The position numbers and the translations under genes are program-made. A DNA stretch of 64,000 bases from Allomyces macrogynus ATCC 38327 (taxonomy: Eukaryota > Blastocladiomycota > Blastocladiomycetes > Blastocladiales > Blastocladiaceae), in NCBI GenBank assembly GCA_000151295.1, contig GG745335.1, positions 501,665 through 565,664 on the forward strand. The letters run 5' to 3'. The notes beneath the pieces are model-generated. The model ran no database searches, was not told the origin of the DNA, and saw nothing but the letters and a program-made list of their open reading frames with translations. Within the stretch, counting starts at the first letter, position 1, and each line of letters starts with the position of its first letter. Shown here piece by piece: positions 31,722 through 42,865 of the stretch.

Positions 31722-34576
31722 ATGGCCGCCGCGACCACTGCGTCGTCGTCCACAACGACGAGCGCCGCACCACCACCTGCCTCGCCGCGCTCTTGGTCGC
31801 TGCTCGCGCCCGCACCGGTCCCCGCTCCCGTAAACGCTCCCCAGCAAGCACCAAAACCGGCGCTCGCTCCTGCTCCCGACCTTCGCCTCGCTCCCTCGCT
31901 CCTCGACGTCTCCGCTTCGTCCGCTTCATCCACATCGCACGGCCACGCTCAGTCCCCGCCACCGCCACGCCCGTCCTCGCTCCCGTCCACGCCCCCGCCG
32001 CTGCTGCTGCAAGTGCCGCAGACGTCGCAAACGCCGCAAGGACCCATTCGCGCCAACACCGCCACGCCGCCGCACCGCGCCCCGTCGCCTCGAACGCAAG
32101 CCGGTGCTGCTCGCGCCTTCCGCGTGCCTCGGCCGCGCGCATTGACGCTCGCGACGGCCACCGCGCAGCCGCCATTTGCCCTCTCGGCGTCGCTCCTGCC
32201 CAGCCCCCTCCCCGCCTCGCCGCGCACCACGACCCCACCTGCCACCTCGACGCCCAGCGCGCACGACATGCTCGGTCTCAGCAGCTTCGGCGGCCTCACG
32301 TCGCTGGCGCCGCCACCGCTCTCGTCGCGGCTGCGCACCGTGTCGCTGACTGTCCGCACCGACTTGCCGCCCCTGGGCCCACCGCCATCGCTGCCGCTGC
32401 TCTCGTCGACCTCGTCGGCCGGGCTGCTCGCACCCAATGGTAATGGCGCCACGACGCCACGGTCGCCGTTCGGGCTCGTGTCTTCCGGGACGCATCCGGC
32501 GCACGCGCCGTTCAGTCCCCTGTACTCGCCTACTTATACATCGGCGCACTCGCACCACGTGTCGTCGCTCCAACACGCGCAGTCGCATCACGCCAGTAGT
32601 AGCGCACCGCTCGCCGGCTACGATCCGTCCATGTCCATGTCGGTGCCGTCGCTGACGCACTTGCTCGACACGGGCGGCCTTGGGTCGCCGCTCGCCGTCG
32701 GCGGGCCCACGAGTTTTCACGGACTCGACGATTCCGCAGCTCGGGCGCGCGTCAAGTCGCTCTCTCGCGCGCAAATGCATACATCGATGCCCGCCTTGCC
32801 GCTGACGCCGACGCACGCAAACGGCAGCAGCACGAATATGTCGCTGTCGCTCGCGGATCTCGACCCGGCCACGCTCTCGGTCCTGCATATGACCGCCGCG
32901 TCCGTGTCGACCCCGGGCGCGTCGCAGTCGACGATCGCCGACTACTTTGCCGCAGATGCCGTCGTCGACGACTCGTCCCGCGCCCCGCACGTGCGGCGTG
33001 CCACGGATCCGGAAGCTGCAGCCGCAACGGGCACTACCGCTGTGAACCCGGCCGTCGACCGCGCCGCGACCACGTCCCCGGCACCTGACGACGATGTCCT
33101 GCGCACGTTCAACTTCCTCGGCCTCGACGATGCCGAGTCCGACTCGGACGGCGACCCTCGCGGCGGATCGGCCTCGTCTGACGGTCAGCAGGGCCATCTC
33201 GCGCGCGCCACGTCGAGTCGGCGCCCACCGCACTTGCAGCTCACACCGCCACCGCCGCGGCAGCGGCTGCCGTCGGGACCGAAGTCGGCGACTTGGCCAC
33301 GTAGTCCGTTCAGTTTTGGACCGCTTTCGGCAGGTGCTGTACCGGGAAGTCGCGCACCGGGGCCGACGGATCGCGTGCGGTCGATTTCGCTGCTGTCGAG
33401 CCGGTACTCGGATTGGGATCCGATGCCCGCGGCACCGCCGCGATCCCCTGGGACGCCGTTGGGTGCGGATGTGTTGGCAGGTCGCGCGTCGCCGCGGTCC
33501 GCTGGGTTTCCGCTGTCGTCGCGAACGTATGCTGACGTACGTACTTTTCCTTGTTTGGATATGGGTAGAGAGCATGGCCAGATGACTGACGATCTGTTTT
33601 TCAACCGATGGGTGTAGCACATGGCCACGACGCCGTCGCCGTCGCTGCCGTTTTCGCCACCCGCGTTCACGGGCACGTCGCCGGGTCATCATTTTGACTC
33701 GTACATGACGCGCCCGAGCGCTTCCACAGCCACCACGGCATCGCGGCCCATGCCGACCCCTGTGTCGGTGACGAGCACGAGCACGGCGCTGAGTGCAACC
33801 CCGCCCGGTCTGTCGCCGACGGCCGCTTACCCGACTCCCGCACCGAGCCACCACCACTATCATCCACAAGTGCCCACGCGGTCGCTGTGGATTGGCAACC
33901 TCGATGCGGCGCACGTCACATCGGCCGAGCTCATGGCCCTGTTTGCGCCGTTTGGCGACATCGAGTCGCTGCGCGTGCTTGCCGACAAGGAGTGCGCGTT
34001 CATCAACTACTACCGCATCGACGATGCTCAGCGCGCGCGCGAGGCCATGGCCGGTGCGATTGTCGGCGGGCAGTCCATTAAGATTGGGTTCGGCAAGGTC
34101 GCGAAAGCCGAGCAGTACGGTGCGGCCACGGCCAATGGGCCGATGCCGTCGAATGTGCCGAAACCGGCGAGTATCGCGGCCCTCGCACCGATGCCGGCGA
34201 ACATGGCCGATAACATGACGCCGTCGCGCGCGCTGTGGGTCGGCAACTTGCCGGCGCACTTCACCGTGCAGCAATTGTCGGCTCTGTTTGCCGGGTTTGG
34301 GCCCATCGAGTCGTGCCGCATTCTTACGCACAAGAACTGCGGGTTTGTCAATTTTGTGCACGAGGCCGATGCCGTGCGCGCGCGGCGGGTCATGCATGGT
34401 CGCGACGTGGGTGGGTTGCTGGTCCGGATTGGATTTGCGCGCGTGCCGACGTCGCCGCCCAAGCAGCCGTCGGGCGTCGACGTGAACACGACGCTGCTCA
34501 CGAACATCAATGGTACGCTCGTGCCGGGCGTCATGCCGTACTTCCCGGCAGCCGTGCCGAGTAGTGACGCCGAGAT

Positions 34577-34627
<51 letters not shown>

Positions 34628-36203
34628 CCACGCGCACCAGTTCCAGTATGATCACCGTGGTAGGATGCGGCACGAGTCGCCGGTCGCGTTCATGAATGGC
34701 CAGTACCATCACCACGAACAGCAGCAGCACCAGCAGCAGCAGCACCTCGTGGGCGCGCCCGCCGACGAGGCCGAGTCGTTGTCGCCGTTGCTCGTGCCCG
34801 TTGACGCGCCCCCAGTCCCTGCCGAGCTCAACGGCGACCACGAGTACCTGGCAACGATCCCAGACCTGTCCGAGGACGTCCATGGTGGTGCTGGTTCCGA
34901 TACAGACGCGCGTCGGCTCGATCTCGCTCGCGTGCGCGATCTGCGCCGTCGTCTCGATGCCGCAGCCGCACTCGACGGTTCTGCGACTGAGACTGTCGCC
35001 GACGTCTACTCGGCGTGCGCGGTCGACCTGGTCCCGCTTGCGCTCGACTACACGGGCAACACGTTTGTGCAAAAGCTGATTGAGCGCGCGCCCGACACGC
35101 TGCGGTCAGAACTCGTGCACCGTCTCGCGCCCGACCTTGCCGCGATCGGTATCCACAAGCACGGCACCTGGGTCGTGCAGAAACTGATCGAGGCCGTGCA
35201 CGCGCATCACGTTGCCTGCCCGACCGACCGCGCCGCGCAAGCCGCCGTCACGACCCTGGCATCGGTCCTGCGCCCGTACGCAGCTGCGCTGCTCCTCGAC
35301 CCGTTTGGCAACTACGTCGTGCAGTCGTGTCTCAAGCTCGGCATCAACGAGGACGGGATAACGGGTGCTGCTTCATTTGTGTTTGATGCCATGACCGCGT
35401 GCGCGGCCACGATTGCCCGAGGCCGGTTTGGCGCGCGCGCGATGCGCGCATGTCTCGAGTCCCCCGCGGCGCCCGCGCGGGCGCGGAAGCGGGTCGCGCA
35501 GGCGTTGCTCCCGCACGCGGCCGATTTGGCCATGGACGCGAACGGGTCGTTGCTCGTGCAGTGGCTCGTCGAGACGTCGGGACTGCCTGGGCGGCACGCA
35601 GCGGTCGCGCAGGTCTTGGCGCCGCACGTGACGCAACTCGCCGTGCACAAGGTGGCCTCGGCGCTGCTGTATAAGTTGGTCGCGCAGGACGTCGACCCGG
35701 CCGCGCGCGATGCGGTTCTGCAGGCCGTGCTCGGCGACGCCCCGCTGGACGGTGGCGAGAATGGCGATGTCGCGTCGGTGCTCGACGTGATTGTCGCCGA
35801 CGCGACGGTTGGGGCACACCTCGTGCAGCGGCTCCTCGCGTGCTGTGCGGCGCACCCAGACGACCGCGCCAAGTACATGGACCGCGTGGCCGCGGCGATG
35901 GTGCGTCGGCATCATGCGATGGCGGCCATGTACGGCGTGCCCGCGATGCCCTACCACCACCACGCGTATGCGGCGCCCTACTACGCGCCGCCGCACGAGA
36001 GCATGTACGGTGTCCCCCCCACGTCGGCGCCGGGGTACGTCCCGCCGCCACCGTTCCCGTCGCAGCAACAGTCGATGCAGTCGCAACCGTTGCAACCGTA
36101 CTCGGGGTACGCCGTCGACCCATACGCGGGCGGGTACCACCACGCGTTCCCGCCGCTGCCGGGCACGCCGACGCGCTCAGCGCACGCCGGGTTCGCCGAG
36201 TAG
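31722..36203 (+). CDS. JSN1/PUF2-type RNA-binding protein (RRM + Pumilio repeats)
   Basis: Spliced as 31722-33536 and 33618-36203 (1466 aa; 81-nt intron, phase 0). Residues 1 to about 690 are Ser/Pro/Ala-rich and disordered. Two RRMs follow: about 693-762 (LWIGNLDAAHV, CAFINYYRIDDA) and about 809-878 (LWVGNLPAHFTV, CGFVNFVHEADA). A poly-Gln run (34577-34626) and a His/Gln-rich stretch separate them from a Pumilio-homology region at about residues 1059-1360 (DYTGNTFVQKLIE, HKHGTWVVQKLIE, DPFGNYVVQSCLK, GRFGARAMRACLE, DANGSLLVQWLVE). This RRM+PUF order is that of yeast Jsn1/Puf2, which bind mRNAs for membrane and mitochondrial proteins. Several PUF repeats keep the stacking/edge residue pattern N-Y/F-V-Q. 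The Tyr/Pro-rich tail ends at 36203. Confidence 0.92.
34577..34626 (+). repeat. Poly-glutamine (CAG)n tract in the JSN1-like gene
   Basis: Sixteen consecutive CAG codons, then CACCAC; a second interrupted CAG/CAC tract lies at 34719-34745. Confidence 0.9.
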
Positions 36204-36815
36204 GTCGTTGAGACAGAGAAGTGTGCACGGGTCCGGCCTGGCGCCGGGTCCTTTTTGTTTTATTCTCTGCGACTTTGGTACCTTTTGCTACCTTTTCGTT
36301 TTTGGTTCCTCCTTTCGACTCTTTGGCCACTCCGCCGTTTCGTTCCCATTCCATGGCGGGGGCCGGCTAGCTAGCCGCGCTCCCGTCCACACCACACACG
36401 CTTCTGTGTTTAGGACGTAGTCCTTTTCTGACGTAGCCGATCCCACCGACTTACGTCAAGCGCTTCCCACTCTTTGAAGTTCTATTATTATTTCGTTCTC
36501 GAGTCTCGACTATTTGTTCTTTTTCCAGCATTCCCTGCTTGATTTCCTGACGTTGACCGACTGTTTTCTCGTCTTCGATTTCTTTTGGCATCACTACCCC
36601 ACGTTCTCCGCTGCGTCGTTGTTCCGGTTTGTTGTCCAAGGCGGTTGGAAATACACACGCATCTCGCCTTAAAGTTCCTTTTGGCTCTGTGCGGTCTTTT
36701 CAGGTCGTGGCTTGACAGCTGGATGCGAACCGACGAAGAGGCTGGACGAAGGCAGGCAAGAAATGAACTAGGCCTGGCACTGCAACCAAAATGGGCATGT
36801 GACACAAATGTAACA
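36204..36815. other. Intergenic region
   Basis: AT-richer 3' region of the JSN1-like gene and upstream region of the first tRNA-Lys. No protein gene recognised. Confidence 0.5.
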
Positions 36816-36888
36816 GCCCGACTAGCTCAGTCGGTAGAGCGTGGGACTTTTAATCCTAAGGCCGCGGGTTCGAGCCCCGCGTTGGGTG
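36816..36888 (+). tRNA. tRNA-Lys (UUU), copy 1
   Basis: Acceptor GCCCGAC/GTTGGGT, D stem GCTC/GAGC, anticodon loop CTTTTAA, T arm GCGGG-TTCGAGC-CCCGC, discriminator G. 73 nt, no intron. Confidence 0.93.
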
Positions 36889-37105
36889 TTTATTCATTTG
36901 TTTCTCAGGATGTCTTTTCGAACTCGGAACTTAAGTTTTTGCAGGGCAGTTCTTTCCAATCCCTCCCTTCCAGATTGTTCACTCTCCTCGCACCTTTGCC
37001 TCCGACCTCCATTTTGCTCCCATCACTTCCATCCATTCATTCGCTGTGACATTGTTTGGTCAAAACAGCGTGGAACTTGTATGTCAATTGGTGCTTGGCA
37101 CGAGC

Positions 37106-37178
37106 GCCCGACTAGCTCAGTCGGTAGAGCGTGGGACTTTTAATCCTAAGGCCGCGGGTTCGAGCCCCGCGTTGGGTG
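37106..37178 (+). tRNA. tRNA-Lys (UUU), copy 2
   Basis: Identical in sequence to copy 1; flanks are unrelated. A T-run (CTTTTTT) follows directly, as expected for RNA polymerase III termination. Confidence 0.93.
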
Positions 37179-37487
37179 CTTTTTTCTCTTACATGGGCAT
37201 TGCACCGATTGAACCCTCACTGTGATTGGGATCTTTTTTCCTGATGTTTGCTCCAAAAGCTTGCTGCAGAGCCCTTCGGGCCTTCCGCAGCTTCTGCCAG
37301 TTGGCCTCTTCCTCACTGATGATCCCTCTCGCATGTTCCAACCCAGTATGCTTGATCCCTCACTTTTTGAACTGGGCGGCTATTGAGACTCCTGTTGCGC
37401 TGTGCTGTGACCTTCACTCTTGCTCGGGTCGTGTTCTGTCAATTACACCGCTCAGAACCGTCTCAACCTGGCGCATCTTGAACCACG
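37179..37487. other. Intergenic region
   Basis: Nothing recognised apart from the T-run after tRNA-Lys copy 2. Confidence 0.5.
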
Positions 37488-37961
37488 ATGCTCGCCCGTA
37501 CTTTCCAGCCCGTGCGATCCGCAGTACGGGCGTTCCTCCCGCGCCGCCACCATTCATCAAGCGCCCACCTGCACCCGCTCCTGCGCAACCCCGTCCCATG
37601 GCCCGCCCCACCCGCGCGTGCTCCACGCCCGCCCGTCGACGTCCCTTGGCTCGCCCAACTCGCCGGATTCCAACGTGTACCTGACCATGTCGATGCGGCG
37701 GTCGACGAACTGCTGACGCTCGTCGAGCATGGACTTGTGGCCGGCACGCCCGCGCACGACCCGCTCGTGACCTTGCGCGATGCGTACCGTCTGGGCGACG
37801 ACGCGGCCGTGACGCTCGACGATTTGCGCGACGGGAACGAGAAACCGTGTGCGCGCGAACCGCCGTACCTCGCGCTGAGTAACGGCGAGGTTCGCGCAGG
37901 CATGTACGTCGTCGAGGGCGGCCAGGTCATCAAGCGCAGCGGCAACGCGGTTGAGGAGTGA
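37488..37961 (+). CDS. Small protein with probable mitochondrial targeting sequence
   Basis: Intronless, 157 aa. The first 25 residues (MLARTFQPVRSAVRAFLPRRHH) are Arg-rich without acidic residues and amphipathic, as in a mitochondrial presequence. The rest has a soluble, mostly helical look (DHVDAAVDELLTLVEHGL, VTLRDAYRLGDDAAVTLDDL) and ends KRSGNAVEE. I do not recognise the family. It stands between tRNA-Lys copies 2 and 3 on the same strand. A mitochondrial ribosomal or respiratory accessory protein would fit the size, but that is only a guess. Confidence 0.6.
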   Translation: MLARTFQPVRSAVRAFLPRRHHSSSAHLHPLLRNPVPWPAPPARAPRPPVDVPWLAQLAGFQRVPDHVDAAVDELLTLVEHGLVAGTPAHDPLVTLRDAYRLGDDAAVTLDDLRDGNEKPCAREPPYLALSNGEVRAGMYVVEGGQVIKRSGNAVEE

Positions 37962-38217
37962 TGATGCGGATTTGATTCGTGTAATTAATGCTCCTTGTTG
38001 CGAATTTGTCTTGATCTTCTCCAGCCGCCACGAGCTGCAACTCGCGACCTGGACGAAAGAGTGTTCCTCTCCAAACACTGCAATTCCTTCATACTCTCCA
38101 TCATCTCAGCCCCGGCTTCCTCCATTCATGGGGCAACTGCAATCTGGTGCAGTCTCGAAGCAGTGCGGGTTGCGTTGTTGACTCAGTGAAAAAACATAAC
38201 TCCATGGTCACGTGCAG

Positions 38218-38290
38218 GCCCGATTAGCTCAGTCGGTAGAGCGTGGGACTTTTAATCCTAAGGCCGCGGGTTCGAGCCCCGCATCGGGTA
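38218..38290 (+). tRNA. tRNA-Lys (UUU), copy 3 (variant)
   Basis: Same body as copies 1 and 2 but acceptor stem GCCCGAT/ATCGGGT (better paired) and discriminator A instead of G. Confidence 0.9.
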
Positions 38291-38458
38291 GACACTCACA
38301 ATGTGAAGCTCTGCCGAGCACTCATGCACGGTTCATTTCCTTTTTCAATTATTTTTGCTTTCTTTTGGACAGTCTCTTGATCAGAGCAAACCCGAGCAAA
38401 CTCGAGCGGCCCATTGCATCAATGTGACCACTCTTGACTCAGAACTCAGATGTATTGA

Positions 38459-39689
38459 CTACTTTGGCGCACCCACTGTCTCATGGGACCACTTTGGACC
38501 CTGCTTATACACGCGCACCATTGGCACCGGCGGCAACTCATTTGGCCGGTCCAGGAACTCGAAATTGAGCGCAAACCACAGCGGCGCGTCGCGCTCAATC
38601 CTCAATATCCGGTCCTCGAGCATCCCCAGCACCTTGGCCACGTGCGCGACCCACACGGCGCGCGGCTCGCTCGCCGCCCGCTCATACAGTGTGCCCTTGG
38701 TGAACTGGAATGCGGGCTCCCCGTCTTGGCCGGGCGTCCCCACCACGTCGACTTGCGGCAGATTATGAGTCTCGCCGCGGCCATTGAACGACAGGTAGAA
38801 GAGCACGCGGAAATCGTGCGCGGGCGGGTAGGTCAGGTCGAGCACGTCGGTGAAGTGCGACGGGTGTAGGTCCGACCAGTGCCGCAGAAGCCAGTTCTGG
38901 TACCCCTCTTCGATTTCGCGGAGTCGCCGGTGGCAGATCTCGATGCGGTCGGCGAGTGCGATGGTCTTGCTTGAAAACGACTCTGTTGGCGCGACGGCGG
39001 CGGGGTTAGGGACCATGAATGTATGCGATTCCGGGTGGAGAAAGCGGGCACGGCACCGATACGCATGTTGAGAAACGTCCAAATGTTGTAGACGCGCTCC
39101 TGGTACGCGAGCGGCACGTTGTCGAGCTCCCACCGCGACTTGCGCAGCGCTGCCGGAATCAGCGACCGTGCGAGCGGTGAGTCGGGGTTGTGCACGACTT
39201 GCCGCCGCATCTGCGTCGACCGGTCAATGCGCTGCACGTCGGTCCGCGCACAGGTACTCGGTGCATCGTCGTCGTTTTCGTCGTCGTCGTCGCCGCTAGA
39301 ACCGAAAGTGGGCCGGTCGCGGTCGCGCCGTTCTGGCGCACGTCAATTTCACGACCAAACTGACGGCATTTTGGGGAAGAATACATACCATTCGTGCTGG
39401 ACCAAACGCCAGCGGTTCGTGACGAGGACTTGCTATCGGGCGACGCCGAGGATGGCGCCAGGAACTCGCGGTGGTTGCTGAGCGCACTGCGCTGCTTGTT
39501 TTCGGCAATGAATTGGTCGACGAGAGCCCTGACCTAGATGGCCGTACGTGCGTGCGTGTGCCGTGCGTGGGCAGGTTCCATTTCGCATTGATGAGCCGTG
39601 GTTTTGTCGATATTCGGTTGCAGCGGGTCGATACGCACTTGAGTCGAGTCGAGGCCACTCAGGATGACGCTGCGCGACGCTGATGCCAT
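38459..39689 (-). CDS. Unrecognised multi-exon protein, frame disturbed
   Basis: Not recognised, but convincingly coding. Exon 1 39689-39639 (SVILSGLDSTQ), intron 39534-39638, exon 2 39533-39389 (VRALVDQFIAENKQRSALSNHREFL), intron 39333-39388 (56 nt), exon 3 from 39332 (GSSGDDDDENDDDAP, then MRRQVVHNPDSPLARSLIP, KSRWELDNVPLAYQERVYNI). Between 39055 and 39068 one base is missing, after which the frame continues YRCRARFLHPESH, ADRIEICHRRLREIEEGYQNWL, FRVLFYLSFNGRGETHNLPQVDVVG and stops at 38459. No AG acceptor is available for an intron there. The 5' end is uncertain: just upstream, another frame reads DTSNTFHLLSKHSSDLLQIDQHI, so the first exon may be longer. About 360 residues, soluble, no signal peptide. 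Confidence 0.65.
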
Positions 39690-40063
39690 GCTGAATGTGT
39701 TGATCAATTTGCAGCAAGTCGGAGCTGTGCTTGGAGAGGAGGTGAAAGGTATTCGAGGTGTCGCCCGCACGACATCGACGGAGAGTGAGACGTGATAGAC
39801 AGCGCGATGTTCGGCCGGCCAGTCGACAGGTTCGACCCTGCTGCCTCTTCAGCGCACGATTGGCATGGGCAACAAAGAGCAGCTCAAAACGAGATATCGC
39901 TTGCTATGTATGCGAAAACACGGACCAAGAAAACAACAACGACACGAACAATTATTCAAAATGAAGCGCGGCCTCTCCAGCCGCCGACTCCCAGCCGGCC
40001 ACATTCGTGAGCGTACGCTGGCACGACCGCGGCCACGACCGGCCCACCCGGCGCGCACTGCGC
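39690..40063. other. Intergenic region
   Basis: Between the start of the unrecognised gene and the 3' end of PMT2. It may contain a missed 5' exon of the former. Confidence 0.4.
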
Positions 40064-42865
40064 TTAGCCGAGCTTCCACGTCGGCATCCACGAGCGGCCC
40101 TGCGCAAACTCGTTCGCGGGCCAGTCGAACCCAAACGTCATGGGCGCAAAATAGGCAAACACGCCCGTGACCGCGGCAATCACGGCGATCCAAGCGACAT
40201 GCCGCGCGACCTTGGGCGTCATGTCGAGCACGTGGTCGAGCACAAACGCCGCGAGCAGGATCGTAAAGTAGAGCGCCGGGAAGTAGTGGTGCAGGTAGGT
40301 GACGCGGCCCATGATACCAAACGGCACATAGTGCAGGAACCAACCGGCCACGAGCCATTTGCCCGCGAAAATGAACTTGGCCCACGCGGGCGAGTTCAGG
40401 TTCCAGTCGGCCGTCGCCATCTTGCGCTGGAACTTGGCGTGGTAGAGCGCCCACAGCGCCGCGTAGGCGCCGAGCGACGCAATCGCGCCCCACCAGACGA
40501 GCGGGTTGCCGAGCATGTAGAACTTGATGTCGTTGTCGCCCCAACTGCACATGCGGATCCCGACCTGCATGAGCGGCCACTCGGACGGCGAACTCGTGAG
40601 ACCGTCGGGCTCCTTGTCCGGGTCCGGCACGAGCGCATTGTTGCTCGTCCACATGGCCACATTCAGATGCGCAAAGTCCTTCAAGAACTGCGACTTGAAG
40701 TGCGACGCGTCGGCCTTGGGCAACCGGTCGTTCCAGTGGTTCTCAATGTTCCACATGTTGTTGATGTCGCTGTTGCGATCCTTGCGCTTGTCGCAGACCA
40801 CCTCGGCCTGCTTGAACCCCCACTGCGGCAGGTTCACCGAGTGACTGCGCAGCAGGCAGCCCGAGTTCTTGTGCCGCAGCCGCAACCGCGTCGTCAGTGT
40901 GTGAATCACGTCCACCTTCTTGCCGCGCGACAAGTCGTCGACAATCTCCACGACCCAGTAGTCGTTCGAGTCGCCGACGGTGCGGTTGCCGTAGCCCGAG
41001 ACTTCGTTCATGTTCTTGGTCACGGGCCCAGCCACCGGGTGCGAGTGCAGGTTCTTGCCCGTCGACGCGTGCACGAGACGCACAATGTCGCCGTCACGCA
41101 CGTACTCGATCGGACGGTCCACGGCGGCGGGCGTCTCCTTGGTCTCGGCGGCAGCGGGAGCAGCAGCCTCGGCCACGGGCGCGTCGTCCTTGGATGCGGC
41201 AGCGTCCGACGCTTCGGCCTTGGCGGCACCATCGGCCGCAGCGGGCGATTCCGCGGGCGGGGCATCCGGCACCGCGTCCATGGCCGCATCCGACCCGCCC
41301 TTGGTCACTTTCGCGGGCGACCCGTACTTGGCGTCGTCCTCGGCCTCGGCCTCGCGCGTCTTGACAATGAACCAGTCGTTGTTGGCGTCCTTGTGGTGGT
41401 AGCACGTCACCTGCTGCTGCTTGGACCCGTGCGGGTAGGTCTGCACGTGCGAGTGCAGCAACCCGCCGCCAAACCCAAAGTTCTTGAGCGTGAACTTGGC
41501 GCCATAGGCGAGCTCGAGCGGTGCGTTGAGTTGTTCCCCTGCAAGTCGACTGGAAAGGCAGTCATTCGCGTCGCCTGGGCCCCGACTTGGTCAGGATCGC
41601 GAAATGCAGCGCAAACGAGGCAAATGTAGATGGCGACCGGGATCAGAATCAGGCACACGATGCGTGCAACCCAGTGCTTGATGTACGTCGCCTTGGGCAT
41701 CGTGACGTCGCCAAACAGGTCCCACAGGTTCTCGAGCGTGTAGAGCCCGACCACGGCCACGACAAAGAAGCCAACCCACTTGACCGACGAAACGAGACCG
41801 AGCGAGACACCCGTGTTCACGAGCCACAGCCACCAGTCGAGCGAGAATGGCTGGTTTTGCAAATTGGCAAACTTGGTGAAGCAGTAGAAGGACAGGACCG
41901 TGAAAAAGAGCAGCATCGAGTCGAGCAGGATGAACCGGCTAATGACCGTGTAGGCGTTGTCTGGCAGATCGTGGAAATGTGAGCGTCAGCAGGGATATAG
42001 TCAAAGTAGTGCAGTGAATCCACACGCTGCGCATGTCCGGTGAGCAATCAGCAAACGCGTACCGAACAGAACCATCGACGCGGCGGCAAACGCGGCCCAG
42101 CGGCTCATCTTGAGTTCGCGCGCGGTCAAGTAGGCGACCGGGACCATGAGGGCGCCCCACAGCGCGCAGAACATGCGCATGGTCGTGTAGTTGACGTTGG
42201 GCGGGTACTCCTTGCCCGACTCAAAGTCGAACGAGCCATCGTAGCCGGCAAACAGGCCCGCGAGACCGATCAGCGTCTTGCCGAGCGGCGGGTGCACGTC
42301 AAAGTAAAAGTCGCGCTTGATGTAGTGCGAGCCAAACTTGCTGCAGAGCGGAAACGAGAGCACGAGAGCAAATGGAGCGCGGTCAGATTTGCGGGAATGG
42401 AGGCAGCGGCCAACAGCTCGAACAACCACAGCTCAACCGTGCAGCGAACCGCAGATCAGAGCCGGCGCGCAGTGAGAAAAGCGTACCCAAAGTGCGCCTC
42501 GTCCCAACTAAAAGCGGATCAGGCGGAGAGAGATCAACAACAAACGGGAAACGATGGGCGGCGTCAAGCAGTCAGTCATGATCCAAAGACCCTACCAAAG
42601 CGATCCAGCAACCGTGGGAGCGCGACACGAACACGACTTTGTTGGACCAGCCGATGCGCGCAAAGCGCGTGGCAAAGGCGAGGAACGTGAGCAGGTAGAG
42701 CGAGTAGGTTTCGACATTGGACGGTGCCGGGCGCGTCGGGGCCGTGGAGATAGGCACGTTGAGCTTGTCCTTGCCCGACGCGTCGTCGTCGACGAGCAAG
42801 GGGGCCGCGTCGGCGGGGCGGCCCTTGCGGCGCTGCTTGAGCTCCATGTCGGCGTAGCTGGACAT
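40064..42865 (-). CDS. PMT2: Protein O-mannosyltransferase, PMT2 family
   Basis: Exons 42865-42633, 42507-42487 (21 nt, encoding WDEAHFG), 42340-42063, 41960-40064. After dropping two apparent extra bases (one in 41616-41619, one in the G/C run 41577-41583) the total is 2427 nt (808 aa). Motifs in order: [35 protein letters not shown] (the catalytic-loop and Dol-P-Man region), FILLDSMLLFF, FALHFAILTKSGPGDAND, GGGLLHSHVQTYP starting the MIR domain, and a C-terminal multi-pass part ending [19 protein letters not shown] is the PMT2-type version. The ER membrane enzyme transfers mannose from dolichyl-phosphate to Ser/Thr, usually as a PMT1-PMT2 heterodimer. An Ala/acid-rich insert of about 70 residues interrupts the MIR region. 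Introns are 125, 146 and 102 nt, longer than average here. Confidence 0.94.

Noticed and set aside
31926..35072. 1048-codon minus-strand ORF opposite the JSN1-like gene
   Set aside because: Arg/His-rich composition with no domains. It is the antisense shadow of a GC3-biased gene that has RRM and PUF motifs on the plus strand.
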